Assembly: GCA_038224615.1 (NCBI GenBank)
Contig: JBBRFH010000136.1
Coordinates: 1 to 9,236 of the forward strand
Direction: 5' to 3'
Source of the DNA: JBBRFH01 sp038224615
GTDB taxonomy: Bacteria > Planctomycetota > Phycisphaerae > Tepidisphaerales > Tepidisphaeraceae
Length of the DNA: 9,236 nucleotides
Shown: positions 6,344 to 9,236 of the stretch, one piece after another
Layout: every line of letters begins with the position of its first letter
Numbering within the stretch: position 1 is the first letter of the stretch
The notes under the pieces: model-generated
What the model saw: the letters and a program-made list of their open reading frames with translations, nothing else
The model's database searches: none
What the model was told of the DNA's origin: nothing
Program-made: the position numbers and the translations under genes

Positions 6344-8341
6344 ATGTGGGTCCGCTATCGCGAAGCGTCGGTCGGCGTCGGGCAAGATGCCGGCGGGGTT
6401 ATCTCCCCGTCGTCGTCTGTGGACGCGCTTATTCCCAGCGGCTCGTCAGGTGGCGGCGGGTCATCGGGTTCGTCGCGCGGTCCGTCATCGGTCGATGAAT
6501 CCCCCCTGCCTGTGGTTCGGCTCAAGGGCGTGGAGCTTCACGCGATCACCGAACGCCAATGCATTCACCATATTCTGAACAGCATTGCTGAGGGCAAAGG
6601 CGGGACGGTCGTCACGCCGAACCTCGACATCATTCGCCGCTGCACGCGCGATCTGGGGTTTGCGACTCTGGTTTCGGAATCGGACCTGGTGGTTCCCGAC
6701 GGAATGCCGCTGATCCTGGCGTCGAAGATTCAGGGCACGCCGCTGCCCGCGCGAATCGCCGGCAGCGACCTGATCTCCAGCCTTTCTGCCGCCGCCGCCG
6801 ACGCCGGGCGCTCGATCTTCCTGCTGGGCGGCTCGCCCGGTTCCGCAGAAGGTGCCGCCAAGGTGCTGCAGGCGCGTTCGCCGAAGCTTGTTGTCGCCGG
6901 AACATATTGTCCTTCCATGGGCTTTCAAGACAAGCCCGACGAGATGGCCGCGCTGATCGCGCAGATCGTCGACGCCAAGCCGGACATCGTCTGGGTGGCG
7001 TTGGGATCGCCGAAGCAGGAACTGCTCATCAACCGTATTCGAGATTCGCTGCCCGGCGCGTGGTGGCTGGGCATCGGAATCAGTTTCAGCTTCCTCACCG
7101 GCGAAGTGCAGCGGGCGCCCCGGTGGGTGCAGATTCTTTGCCTGGAGTGGCTGCACCGTGTCTGGCAGGAGCCGGGCCGGCTGTTCAAGCGGTACTTCGT
7201 ACACGGCCTCCCGTTTGCGGCCAGTCTGGTCGGCAGCGCGATGCGGCACCGTCTGTTCAGCGCGGTTGACGAGTCGACGATCGGCCATCGTTTTCGTGGT
7301 CGGCGCGTTAAGCGGCCGGCGTCGCGCCCGGGGATGATCGCGGCTTTGACGCGGATGCCTGAGCCCGAACATGAACCCGAGCCCGAGCCCCCCGCCGTCT
7401 CGGTCGGTATCGACGTCGATCGTCCGGCTGACCCGTTCGCCGTGCCACGGATGGAATTGACCGCCGGGCGCGGGCTGAAACGACTCAAAGCGATCATCCT
7501 GCTGGGCGGCAAGGTCCGGCAGTCGTCGTTCGGCGCGAGTTTGAATCGTTCCGTCCTTGATCTGCCCCTCGATGACAGCGGCACCATCCTCAATCACTGG
7601 GTCACGCAGTCGAATGAATTAGCCAAACGGTTCGGGCTTGACGGGCTGATCGTGCGGGTCATGGTCGACCAGAAAGGCCACGAGCCGACGAGCATCCCGC
7701 CGCAGTTTGCCCACATGGTGCGCGTCGAGCGGGATCGTTCGAGCTTTCGCGGCACCGGCGGGCTGATCGCCGACATCGCCGCCGACTACGCCGACGACGA
7801 CCTGATTCTTGTCGCCAATGCCAGCCAGGTGCTGCTCGACCCGCTGTCGGCGATCGCCCAGACGCTCGATCACAAGACCGGCGACTTCACCCTCATCAGC
7901 CACCGCGACGGCACGGCAAGCGGTATCATGCTGCTGGCGTGCAAGACGGTCCGATCGATCAACCCCGTGGGCTACATCGACCTCAAGGAACAGGCGCTGC
8001 CCAGCATCGCCAAGCTGCACGACGTGCGCGTCGTCCACTGCCGCCAGCCGACCGGCTTGCCGCTGTTCTCGCTGGCCGATTACATCAGCGCCCTGCAGCA
8101 GCATCACCGTCGCCGCTCTTCGCGGCGCGCCCGCACCAATCCGCTTGGCGAGGAGTTTGGCAAGCATTTTGCAATCGTGGAACCCGGTGCCAACGTCGCG
8201 CCCGACGCGTACCTGCACGATGCCGTCGTGCTGAGCGGCGCAACGGTCGAATCCGGTGCCTCGGCGATCCGTTCGCTCGTTCTGCCTGGCGCGTCACTGC
8301 GTCGCACCCGACAGATCAGCGACGCGCTTGTGGATTTCTGA
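6344..8341 (+). CDS. WecB/TagA/CpsF-family glycosyltransferase fused to a nucleotidyltransferase-like region and hexapeptide-repeat tail
   Basis: Residues are numbered from the ATG at 6344 (665 aa). Residues 22-52 form a Ser/Gly-rich, probably disordered linker. Residues ~56-285 are a GT26 domain: VTPNLD (89-94), VPDGMPL with the catalytic-type Asp119, RIAGSDL, LLGGSPGSAE, WVALGSPKQE (217-226), then RAPRWVQ and LEWLHRVWQEPGRLFKRY. This family transfers N-acetylmannosamine-type or similar sugars onto undecaprenyl-linked acceptors at the inner membrane face. After a Pro-Glu linker (338-350), residues ~376-575 resemble a sugar-nucleotide pyrophosphorylase fold, starting KAIILLGG. The GTR signature and the Asp of the usual NGD motif are absent (KVRQ, and NAS at 492-494). 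A basic cluster (587-597) precedes about 45 residues of hexapeptide-like repeats (VEPGANVAPDAYLHDAVVL). The frame is open from a TTG at 6242 (699 aa; GGAGG 12 nt upstream). I prefer the ATG, with GGGAG 11 nt upstream, but this is uncertain. Exosortase follows, suggesting an exopolysaccharide role. Confidence 0.9.
   Translation: MWVRYREASVGVGQDAGGVISPSSSVDALIPSGSSGGGGSSGSSRGPSSVDESPLPVVRLKGVELHAITERQCIHHILNSIAEGKGGTVVTPNLDIIRRCTRDLGFATLVSESDLVVPDGMPLILASKIQGTPLPARIAGSDLISSLSAAAADAGRSIFLLGGSPGSAEGAAKVLQARSPKLVVAGTYCPSMGFQDKPDEMAALIAQIVDAKPDIVWVALGSPKQELLINRIRDSLPGAWWLGIGISFSFLTGEVQRAPRWVQILCLEWLHRVWQEPGRLFKRYFVHGLPFAASLVGSAMRHRLFSAVDESTIGHRFRGRRVKRPASRPGMIAALTRMPEPEHEPEPEPPAVSVGIDVDRPADPFAVPRMELTAGRGLKRLKAIILLGGKVRQSSFGASLNRSVLDLPLDDSGTILNHWVTQSNELAKRFGLDGLIVRVMVDQKGHEPTSIPPQFAHMVRVERDRSSFRGTGGLIADIAADYADDDLILVANASQVLLDPLSAIAQTLDHKTGDFTLISHRDGTASGIMLLACKTVRSINPVGYIDLKEQALPSIAKLHDVRVVHCRQPTGLPLFSLADYISALQQHHRRRSSRRARTNPLGEEFGKHFAIVEPGANVAPDAYLHDAVVLSGATVESGASAIRSLVLPGASLRRTRQISDALVDF
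7361..7390 (+). repeat. Hexanucleotide GARCCC tandem repeat encoding a Pro-Glu linker
   Basis: Five 6-nt units (GAGCCC, GAACAT, GAACCC, GAGCCC, GAGCCC) encode the EPEHEPEPEP part of the interdomain linker. One unit is diverged. Changes in unit number would keep the reading frame and only alter linker length. Confidence 0.7.
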
Positions 8342-8481
8342 CCGACGTGTCCGGGCCTCCACCGCACCGTGGCGTGCGACGGGCTTTGCGGGCGAGTGAC
8401 GCTACCGACGGCACGCAGCACGCTGCGGCGAGAGACCTGGGGCGACGTGGATGTAGGCCGATGGTGAGCTGAGTAGTCTTG
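8342..8481. other. Gap between the glycosyltransferase and exosortase genes
   Basis: These 140 GC-rich nt hold two small hairpins: CGCAC/GTGCG (8363-8378) and CGCAG-CACG-CTGCG (8414-8427). Neither is followed by a T-run, so no standard terminator is seen and co-transcription of the two genes is plausible. No promoter is evident and no ORF is supported. Confidence 0.4.
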
Positions 8482-9236
8482 ATGAGTACGACGACAAGCA
8501 GAATCCGATTGACGCCCTCCTTTGCGGCGCTGGCGTTCGTGCTGGCGGTGTTCGGGGTGGTCGTCACCTTCCGCGCGTGGGACAACATGTTCCGCATCGC
8601 GCGCGATGACCCGGAGTACCAGCACATCTTCCTCGTGCCATGCGTCGTCATCTTCCTCGTCTGGGTCCGCAGGCACCGCCTGCGCTATCTGCGCGTGTCC
8701 GGCACCGTGCTTGGCCCGGTTCTGGTGCTTGCCGGCTGGGGCGCCAGCATCTACGGCCAGCAGTTTAAGTACGAAATCCTTTTTCACCTCGGTGCCGTCA
8801 TCGTGCTGATCGGATGCCTGGTTTCGGCGCTGGGGAAGCAGGCGCTGTTTCGATTCCTGCCGGTCGCGATCGTCATGCTGATGATCGTGCCCATGCCGCA
8901 GCGTTACCGCATCCAGATCGCCGACCCGCTCCAGCGCTACACCGCCGAAATCTCCAGCTACCTGCTCGACATGATGGGCGTGAAGACCGAGGTCAACGGC
9001 AGCATGATGGTGATCAACAATCACCCCGTCATGATCGCCGAGGCGTGCAACGGGATGCGGATGGTGCTCCCGCTGCTGCTGATCGCGTTCGGATTCGCCT
9101 TCGGCCTGCCGTTGCGAACAAGCGTGCGGGTGCTGATCGTCGCCGCCAGCCCGATCGTTGCCTTGGTGTGCAACGTTTTGCGTGTCATGCCGCTCGTCTG
9201 GCTGCAGGGTCAAAGTGATCTCGGGCGACGATGGGG
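8482..9236 (+). CDS. Exosortase (EpsH/Xrt family), 3' end cut by the window
   Basis: Multi-pass inner-membrane cysteine transpeptidase predicted to cleave PEP-CTERM-type sorting signals from exported proteins. The visible 251 codons contain about seven hydrophobic helices (near 12-30, 48-64, 74-92, 97-116, 125-138, 193-213, 215-238). The catalytic Cys189 sits in AEACNGMR, the counterpart of the usual EACSGLR. Arg234 sits in NVLRV. The spacing between them and the preceding MPQRYRIQIADPLQRYTAE and VNG segments fit the family. The third catalytic residue, a His about 35-45 residues later, is beyond the window, so completeness cannot be judged. The ATG at 8482 is the first in-frame ATG after a stop at 8470 and has only a weak GAG upstream. 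It follows the glycosyltransferase on the same strand. Which Xrt subfamily it belongs to, and its target signal, cannot be told from here. Confidence 0.93.
   Translation, partial: MSTTTSRIRLTPSFAALAFVLAVFGVVVTFRAWDNMFRIARDDPEYQHIFLVPCVVIFLVWVRRHRLRYLRVSGTVLGPVLVLAGWGASIYGQQFKYEILFHLGAVIVLIGCLVSALGKQALFRFLPVAIVMLMIVPMPQRYRIQIADPLQRYTAEISSYLLDMMGVKTEVNGSMMVINNHPVMIAEACNGMRMVLPLLLIAFGFAFGLPLRTSVRVLIVAASPIVALVCNVLRVMPLVWLQGQSDLGRRW

Noticed and set aside
6485..7597. 370-codon minus-strand frame opposite the glycosyltransferase
   Set aside because: Antisense shadow of the GT26 domain, whose motifs are unambiguous on the plus strand.
8104..9213. 369-codon minus-strand frame opposite the exosortase
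   Set aside because: Low-complexity His/Asp/Arg-rich composition without domains. The plus strand has clear exosortase motifs over the same bases.

Overview
The window is GC-rich bacterial chromosome with two unrelated parts. A housekeeping block reads entirely on the minus strand (1-5640). An exopolysaccharide/protein-sorting locus reads on the plus strand (about 6240 to the right edge). The exosortase, the style of the aconitase and triosephosphate isomerase sequences, and the tpiA-secG and yicC-gmk adjacencies suggest a planctomycete, perhaps of the Phycisphaerae. That placement is inference from gene content; no rRNA or other marker settles it.

Minus strand, in order of transcription: tpiA (5640-4891), a 100-nt gap filled by a large palindrome of GATAGC-type repeats, secG (4790-4398), yicC (4294-3413) and gmk (3408-2818, only 4 nt after yicC). 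After a short gap with one small plus-strand ORF (2616-2756, 46 aa, one predicted membrane helix) comes a cytosolic aconitase gene (2393 to beyond position 1; the last ~100 codons are cut off). These genes serve glycolysis, protein export, RNA metabolism, guanine nucleotide synthesis and the TCA cycle.

Between tpiA and the plus-strand locus lie about 600-700 nt without a convincing gene. They hold a tpiA promoter candidate, a 12-bp hairpin with a UACG loop, an 11-bp direct repeat spaced exactly 40 bp, a small GAAA-loop hairpin, and a leader with repeated GCACGG motifs that could form alternative pairings.

Plus strand: a large gene (6344-8341; frame open from 6242) encodes a three-part protein. 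It has a WecB/TagA/CpsF-family (GT26) glycosyltransferase, then a region resembling a sugar nucleotidyltransferase whose key motifs look degraded, then a short hexapeptide-repeat (left-handed beta-helix) tail. After 140 nt comes an exosortase gene (8482 to the right edge, truncated) with the catalytic Cys and Arg visible and the His beyond the window. Together they suggest a locus that makes surface polysaccharide or glycan and sorts PEP-CTERM-like proteins. The fused glycosyltransferase is the most unusual item in the window.
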